Shown here: one piece after another, positions 8,970-18,880 of the stretch
Position numbering within the stretch: position 1 is the stretch's first letter
Layout: every line of letters starts with the position of its first letter
Source: an uncultured Pelosinus sp.
Lineage (GTDB): Bacteria > Bacillota > Negativicutes > DSM-13327
Direction: 5' to 3'
Assembly: GCA_946415545.1 (NCBI GenBank)
Contig: CAMKSY010000004.1
Span: 1-38,310, forward strand
Length of the DNA stretch: 38,310 bases
Notes under the pieces: generated by a model
Databases searched by the model: none
What the model saw: the letters and a program-made list of their open reading frames with translations, nothing else
Told to the model about the DNA's origin: nothing
Translations under genes and position numbers: made by a program

Positions 8970-9977
8970 TTACGCTACACCATTATCTAAGTTAACTCGA
9001 TCCAGCATAATACGGACTTGTTTTCTAAGTATATCAATGGTTGAACGGACTTCACCAAGATTACTGTCTAATAAGCTTTCATATTCAGTCACCTGCTGTT
9101 TCAACCCTTGTAATTGTTGAATGGCATTATTCGCAGTGGTCTTAGACACTACATTCTGATCCCGTAAGGTAGCTGCAAACTCAGAAGCTAGCGATTTAAG
9201 CGTTTTCTTGACACTTAGCACTTGAGCATTACCACCGAGCATACTACCAATCTGTGAAACTTGGCTCAGTACGTGACCTCGAAGCTTTTCTTCCAGCATT
9301 TGCTTTTGCTCATCCGCATTAACCACGGGTAAATAGTGCATTTCAACTGCACTGCTAGGTAACATCTTAACTAGAGAATTGAGTGCTTTGATCGTAGGCT
9401 CATATGTTGCTGGTATAAAATATACAGCACCTGCTGGACGTACTCCGACTGCTTGGCAGTCACCTAATGCTGTTTTAATCAGCCTTCTAATATGGTCAGC
9501 TATAAAATAGTCACGATATTTACCATACAGCACTTTGGCTTTATTTAGTGCTGGCTTTGCTTCATCGGTAAGAGCTATCACGTTCATGGTTCCCCATTGC
9601 CGTTCAAATTCAATTTCACCGATTTTTTCATAGTTAAGCTGAACGTTCTTTTTATCTCTGACTTCTTTAATCAAATGCCGCACCACTCGATCTTCTGCCG
9701 ATAATACTTCTCTTACCATGAGAACCTCTGTGATTTCCTCACCTGTTTTTAACACACCACCAATTTCTGATGTCGCCCGACGAAATGCATCACTGGGTCG
9801 GATCGGCGCAGGAACATACTTTTCAGGCAGTCCAACATTCATTGCCAGCTTTACTAGATCATCTCGTAGTATTTCCATATCCGAAACACTAAACCAAACT
9901 AAATTACCAAGGATATTATCAGTAGTGCCACCGTTCACAGCATATAATTTTGTTGCATCATGTATCATTGTTGACAT
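8970..9977 (-). CDS. DUF6744-like phage/plasmid protein
   Basis: 335 aa; GNLVWFSVSDMEILRDDLVKLAMNVGLPEKYVPAPIRPSDAFRRATSE; ATG at 9977 follows GGGAGCG. Confidence 0.55.
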   Translation of the reverse strand: MSTMIHDATKLYAVNGGTTDNILGNLVWFSVSDMEILRDDLVKLAMNVGLPEKYVPAPIRPSDAFRRATSEIGGVLKTGEEITEVLMVREVLSAEDRVVRHLIKEVRDKKNVQLNYEKIGEIEFERQWGTMNVIALTDEAKPALNKAKVLYGKYRDYFIADHIRRLIKTALGDCQAVGVRPAGAVYFIPATYEPTIKALNSLVKMLPSSAVEMHYLPVVNADEQKQMLEEKLRGHVLSQVSQIGSMLGGNAQVLSVKKTLKSLASEFAATLRDQNVVSKTTANNAIQQLQGLKQQVTEYESLLDSNLGEVRSTIDILRKQVRIMLDRVNLDNGVA

Positions 9978-9995
9978 TTTAATCGCTCCCATTTT

Positions 9996-11384
9996 TTATA
10001 TTTTTTGAAATAATTCTTTTACAATAGTCTCATCTAACAAATCGTTTATACTCCATACCTCGTCTGACCAGCGTTTTAACTCACTCGGATTATTACCAAT
10101 GAGGATGCTGTAAATCCTAAACTGTTTATCCAATTGCACTTTCTGCAATTCTTTTAAAAATTCATTACCAATAGCACATTCGCCATCCGTAATCATGACA
10201 ATATCAGCCTTATTGAATTTACTCTCTTGTAGCTTCCCAATCGCCCATTGCAACGGTTGCTCAAAATCAGTACCGCCACCAATGAACTCACTTGCCAGTT
10301 TTATCAACTTATCTGGCGAACGTTGCCCAACCTGAAAGTCATCGGTTATTAAATCAGCCCTACCACTGGCAAAGAGCGCATAACTAAACGACCTGCGCTC
10401 TTTTTCCGCAATTTCAGCTAGACCTAACGCCATCCCTTTTGACCAAACTTCGCGTCCACCACACATGGAACTGGAAGTATCTATTAATACGATAATCGGG
10501 CCTTGTCCCATATATTCTCGATGATTAAGGTCATATTGCAGTAATTGCTTCTCCATCATTCTCCTGTAGAAATCCAGTTTTAATGCTGGTCTACGAAGTG
10601 CCATTAATTCTTGTGGCAATACATGGTTGAGATCAGCCCCTTGCGTAATGGAATGTAGTTCAATGCGATGTTCTAATTTGGACTTGCGTGAACCAGTAGC
10701 TAAATTTCTTATGCGCCCAACAAGCTTTGTCATATCTTTAAACTTCTGCTGTCCGCGCAAGACCTGTAATAATTCTAGCTTTTTGTTATAGGCTAATCGT
10801 TCAAACTCACCCTGGTTCAGTCCCCAAGAAGTAATAATATTTTCTACTTCTTTTACCTCAGTAACCGCTTTATCTGTAGCAAGCTCTACTGCTTGTCTCA
10901 AAGCACTCTGCATACCAGATACCATCTGATGAAGCTCATCAGATGGTATGCTTGCTTGTTGCTTTACTGCGTCATTGATTTTATTTGAAACCTCTTTTAA
11001 ATCACTATCCTGCTCCAATTGTTTCAGTAAATTTTCAAGCAGGGCTTTGCTACCAAGCCCTGCTCCTAATTCATCTAGTTGGGTATATTCTCTTAATTCT
11101 TGATAGGACTGTGATTCTATCAGCTTTGACATCAGCTCATGATTTAGCAAATATTCCGTTGCCAGCTCTTTTAGTGGGGTTAGCTCTGGCTTGACCTTAT
11201 AAAGCGAAAAGAATACGTCCTCAGCCATTTCTGAGAACGTATTTAATGTTTCTACTCCTTGCCTACTTAGGTTTTGCAGTTCTTTTGATTGATACAGTAC
11301 TTCTTCATATGCAACCCGATCAAACGCATCATTGCAAACGCTATTTCGTGATAATGCACTGTTATTTTTTCTCATAACAGCCAT
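9996..11384 (-). CDS. vWA domain protein, ViaA-like
   Basis: MIDAS residues IVLIDTSSSMCGG, GGTDFEQPL, VMITDGEC; partner gene is RavA-like. Confidence 0.85.
   Translation of the reverse strand: MAVMRKNNSALSRNSVCNDAFDRVAYEEVLYQSKELQNLSRQGVETLNTFSEMAEDVFFSLYKVKPELTPLKELATEYLLNHELMSKLIESQSYQELREYTQLDELGAGLGSKALLENLLKQLEQDSDLKEVSNKINDAVKQQASIPSDELHQMVSGMQSALRQAVELATDKAVTEVKEVENIITSWGLNQGEFERLAYNKKLELLQVLRGQQKFKDMTKLVGRIRNLATGSRKSKLEHRIELHSITQGADLNHVLPQELMALRRPALKLDFYRRMMEKQLLQYDLNHREYMGQGPIIVLIDTSSSMCGGREVWSKGMALGLAEIAEKERRSFSYALFASGRADLITDDFQVGQRSPDKLIKLASEFIGGGTDFEQPLQWAIGKLQESKFNKADIVMITDGECAIGNEFLKELQKVQLDKQFRIYSILIGNNPSELKRWSDEVWSINDLLDETIVKELFQKI
10919..10949. repeat. Perfect 14-bp inverted repeat inside the ViaA-like gene
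   Basis: ATACCATCTGATGA-AGC-TCATCAGATGGTAT. Confidence 0.9.
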
Positions 11385-11386
11385 CG

Positions 11387-12520
11387 CTATATACCGAGAA
11401 GATAGGTATTCACTACATTCTCATTCATTTCCTTAATCTGTGCTAAACGCTCAATAATTTTACTTGTTGCTTTTCCCTCACTTTTAGCCTGTTTCAGTAG
11501 CCCATCCAGCATTTTTTGAGCTACTTTAAATTTATGATTGGCTTCTGTCGCCATACCAGTACGCTCGGCACTATCTGGTGTTTCTTTTAGCTTAGCCGCC
11601 AATTCAAACGCTCCGTCAAATATTTCATTAGCTTTTACAGTCAGAGGATTAGCAAAGCCCATTACGATTTTCTTGCTTTGCTTGATTTGTTCAGGATCAG
11701 TCCAAAGCATATTGGATAAGATGACAATATCATCATCAGCTACAACATTACGACCTTCGAGCCAAGCGTGAGCCTTTAAGAAACGCAGGCAATTTCTGAA
11801 ACGACGATCTGAAATAATAAAGCCTTGGCTTTTCAACTCTTTCCAGAGCCGTACCAAGGCATTGATTGTATCATCGGATATATTGACTTGTGCTGCTTGT
11901 TGCTGTGCGCTCTGTAGCTCTTGCAGGCTAATTGTAGTAGATGGCGCATTTGTACTGAATTTTAGCATCGTCGCAAAATTTCGTTCGTCTTTTACATAAT
12001 CAACTGTATATTTCAAATCAAATCGATCCCATAGTGCTGCCAATTCCCCATTGACTCCACCATCAGGAAGCTCATTGGAAAGTCCAACTAATACCTGTAG
12101 CGGGATTGGCTTATGAGTACTGCTATCATCAAAATATACCCGTTCATTCATAATTGGAAGTAGCGTATTTAGTACTGCACTGTTACATTTAAAAACTTCA
12201 TCAATTACCGCAACATCAGCCTCTGGCAATTTTCCGACTGTCACTCTTTTATATTTATCATTTTCTAATGCTTTTAGCGATAAAGGCCCGAAAAGTTCTT
12301 CGGGAGCGGATACTTTAGTTAATAATCGGCTAAAGAATTTACCGTCAATCTGTTTTGATAACGCTTCGGCTATAGCAGTTTTTGCCGCACCGGGTGCACC
12401 AATAATCAACAGATTGCCCTTAGCTACTGCGGTTACGAGGAGACCACGTATAATTTCTTCACGTTCCATGAAGCAACCATTGAGTTCTGTTTCTAGCCGT
12501 AATAACTTTTTGTGTATCAT
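11387..12520 (-). CDS. MoxR/RavA-like AAA+ ATPase
   Basis: LLIIGAPGAAKTAIAEAL Walker A, VAVIDEVFKCNSAVLNTLLPIMNER, APEELFGPLSLKAL, VGLSNELP: RavA-subfamily motifs. Confidence 0.9.
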   Translation of the reverse strand: MIHKKLLRLETELNGCFMEREEIIRGLLVTAVAKGNLLIIGAPGAAKTAIAEALSKQIDGKFFSRLLTKVSAPEELFGPLSLKALENDKYKRVTVGKLPEADVAVIDEVFKCNSAVLNTLLPIMNERVYFDDSSTHKPIPLQVLVGLSNELPDGGVNGELAALWDRFDLKYTVDYVKDERNFATMLKFSTNAPSTTISLQELQSAQQQAAQVNISDDTINALVRLWKELKSQGFIISDRRFRNCLRFLKAHAWLEGRNVVADDDIVILSNMLWTDPEQIKQSKKIVMGFANPLTVKANEIFDGAFELAAKLKETPDSAERTGMATEANHKFKVAQKMLDGLLKQAKSEGKATSKIIERLAQIKEMNENVVNTYLLGI

Positions 12521-12557
12521 TTAAAATCTCCTACCTTATATTTTTATTGGTTATTTT

Positions 12558-13637
12558 CTAACAAGCCTCTTTCGCTTTTACTAGTCGAAAGGTTTTTGTC
12601 ATCTTTTGTTTACCATACAACTGTAACTGCGCATCCGTAATCCCCATTTTCTTTAGATTGGCAGCAGTGAGCGTTAAATATTGAAATACATCCATCCCTC
12701 GATCATGAAGTTCGCTGCATAGTTCATACAGCTTTTCAGCATCAATATTCCAGCTCACACTCGGAACAAAATCAAAGGTACTATCTCCTACTGCAATCGC
12801 CCCATGTTCTTTTGCCCAAGCTTTCAAATGCTCTTTCATTTCAGATGTAGCACTTTCTAGTCGAATTACCTCTGCGGCTACTCGCTGGGCATCTATTTCA
12901 TCATGAATTTTCACAGGTTCAATATGAAGGCTTTTAATACAAAGACTGGCATGACTACAAGTTTGACAATGTTTCCCCGGAGCAGCAGGGAATAGACGTT
13001 CATCCTCTACCCCATCCAGTAAATTCAGCTCTGCAACCTTATCCTCAATTTCTGTTGCGAGCGCTAGTGCCCACTTTCTGGCTTTTTCCATTTCAGCGCT
13101 TTTATAGGTATAGGCTTGCCGACTATCCGCATAGGTATACCGCAGAAACACCAGCTCGGCATCAATTTCGGTAGCACCTGTCACTTGAGATAAATACCAG
13201 CTATATAAGCCTAACTGATGATTATCAGTAGGCGCATATTTTTGCCGATTGCTTTTCCAGTCAATCAACTTCACAACACCACTGGGTAGTTGCTCATACC
13301 AGTCAATATACCCCTGAAGCTGAATCACACCCTCACGGTCTAGTGGAATTAGAAACTGCTGCTCAACCTGCCCACCTTGAACTTCCCTTACCATCGGATG
13401 ATCAGCCAAGCGCAGTACTTCATCACAATCAACAGGCAATTCAGCTTCTTGTAAAATAGCTTGTTCCACTGCATTTTGTAGCACCGTACCTGTTAGATAT
13501 AGCTGAATGGCGGTATGAACGGTTTTACCTAGTACCAGTGGTTCAGTTGGTAGTTCTGACATTTCATACAAATATTTATATTGAAAAGAAGCGGGACAAT
13601 CAGCATATCGCTTTAGCCGCGAATAGCTATAGATCAT
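12558..13637 (-). CDS. PD-(D/E)XK nuclease family protein (RecB/Cas4-like)
   Basis: YSYSRLKRYADCPASFQYKYLY; VVKLIDWKSNRQ; C-terminal Cys set CQTCSHASLC. Confidence 0.85.
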   Translation of the reverse strand: MIYSYSRLKRYADCPASFQYKYLYEMSELPTEPLVLGKTVHTAIQLYLTGTVLQNAVEQAILQEAELPVDCDEVLRLADHPMVREVQGGQVEQQFLIPLDREGVIQLQGYIDWYEQLPSGVVKLIDWKSNRQKYAPTDNHQLGLYSWYLSQVTGATEIDAELVFLRYTYADSRQAYTYKSAEMEKARKWALALATEIEDKVAELNLLDGVEDERLFPAAPGKHCQTCSHASLCIKSLHIEPVKIHDEIDAQRVAAEVIRLESATSEMKEHLKAWAKEHGAIAVGDSTFDFVPSVSWNIDAEKLYELCSELHDRGMDVFQYLTLTAANLKKMGITDAQLQLYGKQKMTKTFRLVKAKEAC

Positions 13638-14638
13638 GCCGCTTCACCCGCCTTAACCAGCGCATATTCTTCAATCACATTCGTCCCCTGTTTTGCTGTC
13701 ATTTTTGCCGTAATAAGCGAACCCGCTGGAATATCGAGTATTTCGGCTTGCGCCGACCATGCCAATATATGCGTATCACCTTGTTGTAACACGACTTTAG
13801 CAAACACCTGTCCATTTCCTTTCTTTTTTGCTTCGCTACTAATGATGCGATACGCATTGCCAAGCTCTAGATTTTCCTCATGAAATACATCAGGAATGAC
13901 TTCTGATACTACCTGCGGTATAACTGGTACTATCACCTCTGCGCTCTGGCTTGTACTACAATTTAGCCACGCAAGCAATTTTTCTCCTGTTTCAGCATGT
14001 GGTTTAAAATATTGCCCATCAAATAACCCTGTACGGTCTTTGCTGGCAATGGCAATGTGTTCTGCGGATATATCGAGAAATATCGTAAATTCATACTCCA
14101 TCCCATCACGTTGTATCGGTGCCATTCCTAATTTCTTGACAACAGATTTACCATTTTCCGTAACTTGTGTATATTCGGTTTTAGATCTCATCGTTGCAAT
14201 AACATGACAGGATGATTTTAAGATGGCATCCACTAACGCATTATGTTTTGGCGTGCACTCTCGCCAAGCAGCCCAACTGTTTCCTTTATATTTAGAATCG
14301 GCAGCTTTGCCTTGTTGGTCAAGTATACCACCTTCTCCTGTCCAAGCATGGCTTAGACTATCAATAATGATGACTTCAAAACCTTGTCGTTCGGCAGTTT
14401 TTATAGCTTCAATATACTTCTCTGGCGTATAAGGAGTACCAAGTGTAAGCACAGAATAATCTCCTAAATGGGCATATAGTTCTGCACTGCCATTTTCACT
14501 ATCAATGACAGCAATTTTATTCCACGTTGTCATGCCGCTGGCAATAACTAAGGCAGAATAACTTTTACCAGCACCACTAGTTCCAGCAATAGCTAAGCGT
14601 AGTTTGGCGCTTTTCCTTTGGGCTGTTTTAAATTCCAT
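13634..14638 (-). CDS. AAA family ATPase, Sak4/RecA-like phage recombination NTPase
   Basis: LRLAIAGTSGAGKSYSALVIA Walker A; VIIIDSLSHAW Walker B; 4-nt overlap with the nuclease gene. Confidence 0.85.
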   Translation of the reverse strand: MEFKTAQRKSAKLRLAIAGTSGAGKSYSALVIASGMTTWNKIAVIDSENGSAELYAHLGDYSVLTLGTPYTPEKYIEAIKTAERQGFEVIIIDSLSHAWTGEGGILDQQGKAADSKYKGNSWAAWRECTPKHNALVDAILKSSCHVIATMRSKTEYTQVTENGKSVVKKLGMAPIQRDGMEYEFTIFLDISAEHIAIASKDRTGLFDGQYFKPHAETGEKLLAWLNCSTSQSAEVIVPVIPQVVSEVIPDVFHEENLELGNAYRIISSEAKKKGNGQVFAKVVLQQGDTHILAWSAQAEILDIPAGSLITAKMTAKQGTNVIEEYALVKAGEAA

Positions 14639-14683
14639 AATAACTCATTCCTTTCATTTTCTATTTGGGTGCAAACAAAAGAT

Positions 14684-14718
14684 AAATATAGGGCTTCCAC
14701 GCAGGAAGCCCTATATTT
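14684..14718 (-). terminator. Intrinsic terminator
   Basis: AAATATAGGGCTTCC-ACGCA-GGAAGCCCTATATTT perfect 15-bp stem. Confidence 0.85.
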
Positions 14719-14724
14719 CGGTGA

Positions 14725-14838
14725 CTATGAAGTTTCATCGTTATCCTCTTGTGATTTTTCTTGTTCAATAATCACTTTTACTACAGCAAGTAGCACCGAA
14801 GCTGCTAACAATGCAATATCCATTATTTTCTTCGACAA
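14725..14838 (-). CDS. Small single-TM hypothetical protein (37 aa, TTG start)
   Basis: GGAGG RBS; MSKKIMDIALLAASVLLAVVKVIIEQEKSQEDNDETS; terminator immediately downstream. Confidence 0.5.
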   Translation of the reverse strand: MSKKIMDIALLAASVLLAVVKVIIEQEKSQEDNDETS

Positions 14839-15165
14839 TAAAACCTTCCTCCTTCTATATATTACTAAGTTTAGAATATATAGGCGAAGTATAAGGTTAT
14901 TCGATTATTTTATTATCATTTCAATCTTCTAACTTCATACAGTTCATTTCATGAGGATTATGAAAAATATAAATTATTTCCAATTAATTTTAGAAATAAA
15001 CTCCTTGGAGATGTAATTAATCGGAAAGATATACAGGAAAGCCCAAAGGTAAATTCAAGTATACTTGCAATATCTTCGTTTAAAACCAAAGTTATTTTTA
15101 TTGCAAAGGTAAAGTAAAATAGATAAAAGGAGAGAGCTATCCCTCCTCTTACTAAACTTAATGAA

Positions 15166-15969
15166 TTAGTCTATTCCTGAAAATTCATAGTCAGTTACTC
15201 TAGCGTTATTCACACTCGCCTTGAAGCTCCATGTATTTCCACCTTTTAAGCTCATAAGTGTATCACTAGCAGTACCAATTTGATTACCTTTGGAATCATA
15301 TAAAGCAAAGGTAATTGTAGGAAATTGTTCCCTATTAGATATGTTTTTTATCTTCCCTACGATATATCCATCTTTTATAGATGGTTTTTCAACCCATTCA
15401 AATTTTTTATTAATATAATTACCGGTATTTTTGTTACCTTTATCGTTATTAGTGTTATTATCTTGAATAATATACTTTTGGTACCATTCTTCCAATGGCA
15501 TTATCCTACCGTCATTTATAAATAAATCCCCAGTTTTAGAATCCACAAGAATCATCTGCGTTCGACTTAATCCTATTAACCCGAACACATAGCATTCTGA
15601 TTCTAATCCATCCAACTTACGTTTTCCATCTTCAGCGGTAATGGAAACGGAAGATGGAAATTTGTGTTTATCTACCCATGTTTGGAGACGCATCTTCGCT
15701 TCGCCAGCATTCAAGCTCACATCCTTTTTAGGGCTTTCATTTACTGCCGCTACAGAAGGTTTATTTCCAGGACTACTACCTCTTTCACTATTGGGAGTTC
15801 CCGTCATCCCCAAAGCTATGAAAAGAACTATAAATAAACCACCGTAAACCATGAGTACCCTCGGTCTTGTTTTCTTTTCTCCCCACTTAATTACTAAACC
15901 GGGTTTAATTAGACCAACAACCATAGCAATTAAACTTGCTAATATTAATAATACTAATACCTTATCCAT
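15166..15969 (-). CDS. Membrane protein with C-terminal FxLYD-like domain
   Basis: Two N-terminal TM segments; C-term GYIVGKIKNISNREQFPTITFALYDSKGNQIGTASDTLMSLKGGNTWSFKA. Confidence 0.7.
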   Translation of the reverse strand: MDKVLVLLILASLIAMVVGLIKPGLVIKWGEKKTRPRVLMVYGGLFIVLFIALGMTGTPNSERGSSPGNKPSVAAVNESPKKDVSLNAGEAKMRLQTWVDKHKFPSSVSITAEDGKRKLDGLESECYVFGLIGLSRTQMILVDSKTGDLFINDGRIMPLEEWYQKYIIQDNNTNNDKGNKNTGNYINKKFEWVEKPSIKDGYIVGKIKNISNREQFPTITFALYDSKGNQIGTASDTLMSLKGGNTWSFKASVNNARVTDYEFSGID

Positions 15970-16113
15970 ATTCTTAGCCCTCCTATTTTACATTAGTAGA
16001 AACCTTTGATTTCACGGCAGTGCTTGGTTACACCGTGCTAGTTGATATAGTTATAACCGTCCAACACCAAAGACTCTCCTCGTCTATATTCCAGACCTTT
16101 CTCGACACTCATT

Positions 16114-16281
16114 TCAGCGAACCTCGGGCATATACTTTCCTTTCGTAAGCATATGATACATTTGATAGTTATTTAATTTGCAATTTGGGCAAGGGCTATC
16201 AACAAATTGTACCTGTTTGAGAGTATATGGGCATTGAGAGCAGAGTGGTTTGCTTAAATAAAGTAGTTTCTTTGTTTTCAA
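16114..16281 (-). CDS. Small putative zinc-ribbon protein (55 aa, TTG start)
   Basis: GGGAGG RBS; MKTKKLLYLSKPLCSQCPYTLKQVQFVDSPCPNCKLNNYQM: two CxxC pairs. Confidence 0.45.
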   Translation of the reverse strand: MKTKKLLYLSKPLCSQCPYTLKQVQFVDSPCPNCKLNNYQMYHMLTKGKYMPEVR

Positions 16282-16347
16282 TAAAATCGCCTCCCAAGAC
16301 ATAGATAGAGTGACGGTGGCACCCACAGTCAATTCGTTTCCCTATAT

Positions 16348-16818
16348 TTAGATTCCGTCATAAAATGAATCTTTAAAACCGGCTCTTTCACCATAGAAAC
16401 GCATATTATACGCCAAGTAAAAAGCTATTTCGCCTGCTGGCATGGCAACTCCTGTTTCAGCATAGGTTCCATTCGGTTTAAGGTATCGCCAATCCAAATC
16501 GGAGTTTGGATCTTCCATTGGAACATACATATTTCGTTGATCATATCGATACATGAAATGATATGTTTTCACAGCTGATATTTTCGTCTTGCTACTATCA
16601 GCATCAGGTACGCTTACAACGTCAACAGCAATGATATAAACCGGCGGTTTATATTGTTTCACAACCAAAGAACTACGATCAACATAATACCCTCCCCCCA
16701 TATGTCCTGCACACAGAATATAATTTGAATCTCCATTCAAATGCGCTGGGTAGGCAAAGGTTACGGAAACTAACATCACCATGATTACTCCCACAAAGGT
16801 AGATACTATTTTTCTCAT
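16348..16818 (-). CDS. Secreted hypothetical protein
   Basis: Signal peptide MRKIVSTFVGVIMVMLVSVTFAYPA; GGAG RBS. Confidence 0.7.
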   Translation of the reverse strand: MRKIVSTFVGVIMVMLVSVTFAYPAHLNGDSNYILCAGHMGGGYYVDRSSLVVKQYKPPVYIIAVDVVSVPDADSSKTKISAVKTYHFMYRYDQRNMYVPMEDPNSDLDWRYLKPNGTYAETGVAMPAGEIAFYLAYNMRFYGERAGFKDSFYDGI

Positions 16819-16874
16819 AACTAATCTCCAGCAGTTGAAGGCCGTTCTGCCACTTGGCCTAAATTACTATATTA

Positions 16875-17525
16875 TTATGATGGATTGTTGTCAGATTTTA
16901 TAGAAGCACCTATTAGAGCATCCAATCCAGTAAGTGGCTTTCCACCTCTATAAGCCGTAGAAATATCCGACATAGCCGTGTATGCTACACTTGTTCCAAT
17001 GGCATCAGCGCAGTAATTTTGTGCACGGTCTGCTGCTATGCCAAGTTTACCTGCTTCCATTACAGCATCCATATTTGCGCCAAAGAATACAAATTCCCAC
17101 CCATACTTTTCTTTTTGGCGTTCTATTCTTCTTTTAACACGCTCCGCCGAATATTCACGACTAGCATTTTCCTGCCCGTCAGTAATAATGACAAAGAGCA
17201 CTTTCTCAGCACGATAATTCTCAGCTGTATGCTTCTGCACCGCACGTATTTTGTGGATTGTCCTGCCTAGCGCATCAAGCAGCGCGGTATTTCCTCCAAC
17301 AGTGTAATTCTTCTCCGTCAGCGGCGAAACCGCTCTAATGTCGATCCTGTCGTGAAGCAATTCGTATCGATTGTCAAACAATACAGTAGTTACGACAGCC
17401 TCGCCTTCAACAGCTTGCTGTTCTTTTAGCATGGAGTTAAACCCGCCGATGGTGTCTTTTTCAAGCCCTTCCATGGATCCGCTCTTGTCGATAATAAATA
17501 CCAGTTCAGTTAATCCTTTTTTCAT
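16875..17525 (-). CDS. vWA domain protein (TerY-like)
   Basis: ELVFIIDKSGSMEGLEKDTIGGFNSML, VGGNTALLDALG, LFVIITDGQEN: intact MIDAS. Confidence 0.9.
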   Translation of the reverse strand: MKKGLTELVFIIDKSGSMEGLEKDTIGGFNSMLKEQQAVEGEAVVTTVLFDNRYELLHDRIDIRAVSPLTEKNYTVGGNTALLDALGRTIHKIRAVQKHTAENYRAEKVLFVIITDGQENASREYSAERVKRRIERQKEKYGWEFVFFGANMDAVMEAGKLGIAADRAQNYCADAIGTSVAYTAMSDISTAYRGGKPLTGLDALIGASIKSDNNPS

Positions 17526-17573
17526 GTTAAATTCCTCCATCATATTTTATTATGTACGATTACCCAATCCAGC

Positions 17574-18317
17574 TTATGCCGCATAAAATGGTGTTTGATC
17601 TTCTAATCTTAGCGCACACAAGTTAGCATTTGGGTATCTTCCGAAAAGCTTCGCCCCAAGATCAATATCAATAAAAGATACATCTTGGATTTTATATTTA
17701 AATAATCTATTTGGTGCTATGTTGGAGTTATTTTCATAATGCAATAATACTGGTGTGTGTCCATGCACAATTATTTTGCCAGCATACTTATGGAATAATG
17801 TGTGTTTGTCAATTGCTACATCACAAGTAAAATCCAGATTTTCGTTTTGCATCAACCTACCCCAAATTGAGTCATCAGGAGTATATCCTACATCTTTTGG
17901 TAATGCGTGACAGAGTACGTATGAATATTTTATTGTTTCGATTAAAATGTCGTATTGCATATCCTTGAAAAATTTGGAAACGTATTTTTGTTCTGGATCT
18001 TCAAATTGAAGAAATTCTCCACCAGTCCCATGGAAACAATCATCAAATCTGTTTAATAAACTTGCGGGCCATCTGCGCGGTTTAAAACGTTCGATATGAT
18101 CATACAGCATTTTTTCATGATTGCCCCATAACTTCGTAATGCGACAAACGTTCTTTAAAGATTCTACATATTGTAATACTGCCAGCCACTGTGATTTTCG
18201 ACCAACATAATCACCTAAGAATATTACATGATCCTCCTTGCTTAAGTTCAGTTTTCGAATCAGTGTTTGCAATGCCTCAATCTGTCCGTGGATATCGCCT
18301 ATCGCATACGTTGCCAT
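17574..18317 (-). CDS. Metallophosphoesterase (PPP-type Ser/Thr phosphatase-like)
   Basis: ATYAIGDIHGQIEALQTLI; VIFLGDYVGRKSQ; LWGNHEKM; IIVHGHTPVL. Confidence 0.88.
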   Translation of the reverse strand: MATYAIGDIHGQIEALQTLIRKLNLSKEDHVIFLGDYVGRKSQWLAVLQYVESLKNVCRITKLWGNHEKMLYDHIERFKPRRWPASLLNRFDDCFHGTGGEFLQFEDPEQKYVSKFFKDMQYDILIETIKYSYVLCHALPKDVGYTPDDSIWGRLMQNENLDFTCDVAIDKHTLFHKYAGKIIVHGHTPVLLHYENNSNIAPNRLFKYKIQDVSFIDIDLGAKLFGRYPNANLCALRLEDQTPFYAA

Positions 18318-18494
18318 AGCCATTCCCCTTTAAAATTTATTTGATTTATGTCCAATTTAATAATATATACCGGATATATAGGCAGATACGATAAGGCTTT
18401 ACTATAGTACCGTTATCTCGCCTTGTGATTTTTAAAATTTTCTTTCATTCCATTCGCCTATTACTTATGACCTTATTCTAACGCATAAATAATA

Positions 18495-18556
18495 AGGAGA
18501 GTTCACTTCGAAAGCGACATATTCACTCCCGAGCTCCCTCTCCCAATAATTCTTCC
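18495..18556 (-). repeat. Terminator-like repeat copy 1
   Basis: AGGAGAGTTCACTTCGAAAGCGACATATTCACTCCCGAGCTCCCTCTCCCAATAATTCTTCCG; similar to 18822-18880. Confidence 0.75.
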
Positions 18557-18624
18557 GAGACTATAATTGAATTTTACCATTATCTTTCGAATACTCTGTT
18601 GCTTTAGGTACCTCTTCTTCGGTA

Positions 18625-18762
18625 TTACTGGTTTTTTGCACCTTTTACTTTTGCCCATCCCCAAAGAGCAATAGCAACAGCAACACCAACAGCAACGATA
18701 CAACCTTCTGCACCATCTGCGTGTATTTCATCTTTCTTAATAATAATATTTTCTTCGTTCAT
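18625..18762 (-). CDS. Small single-TM protein (45 aa) not in the ORF track
   Basis: AGGAG RBS; MNEENIIIKKDEIHADGAEGCIVAVGVAVAIALWGWAKVKGAKNQ. Confidence 0.6.
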   Translation of the reverse strand: MNEENIIIKKDEIHADGAEGCIVAVGVAVAIALWGWAKVKGAKNQ

Positions 18763-18821
18763 TATAACCAACTCCTCATCTCTTAACGAATTTCTATCTT
18801 TATTTTAATGCAGATAAAAAT

Positions 18822-18880
18822 AGGAGAGTTCGCTTCGAAAGCGACAAATTCACTTTCGAGCTTCCTCTCCTAATAATTGT
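18822..18880 (-). repeat. Terminator-like repeat copy 2
   Basis: AGGAGAGTTCGCTTCGAAAGCGACAAATTCACTTTCGAGCTTCCTCTCCTAATAATTGT; outer stem AGGAGAG/CTCTCCT, inner CTTTCGAAGC/GCTCGAAAG. Confidence 0.75.

Noticed and set aside
18503-18703. 66-aa ORF MYRCCWCCCCYC... in the ORF track
   Set aside because: Overlaps the better supported 45-aa TM ORF (18625-18762) in another frame and has no RBS; Cys run is frame-shifted Ala/Val codons.
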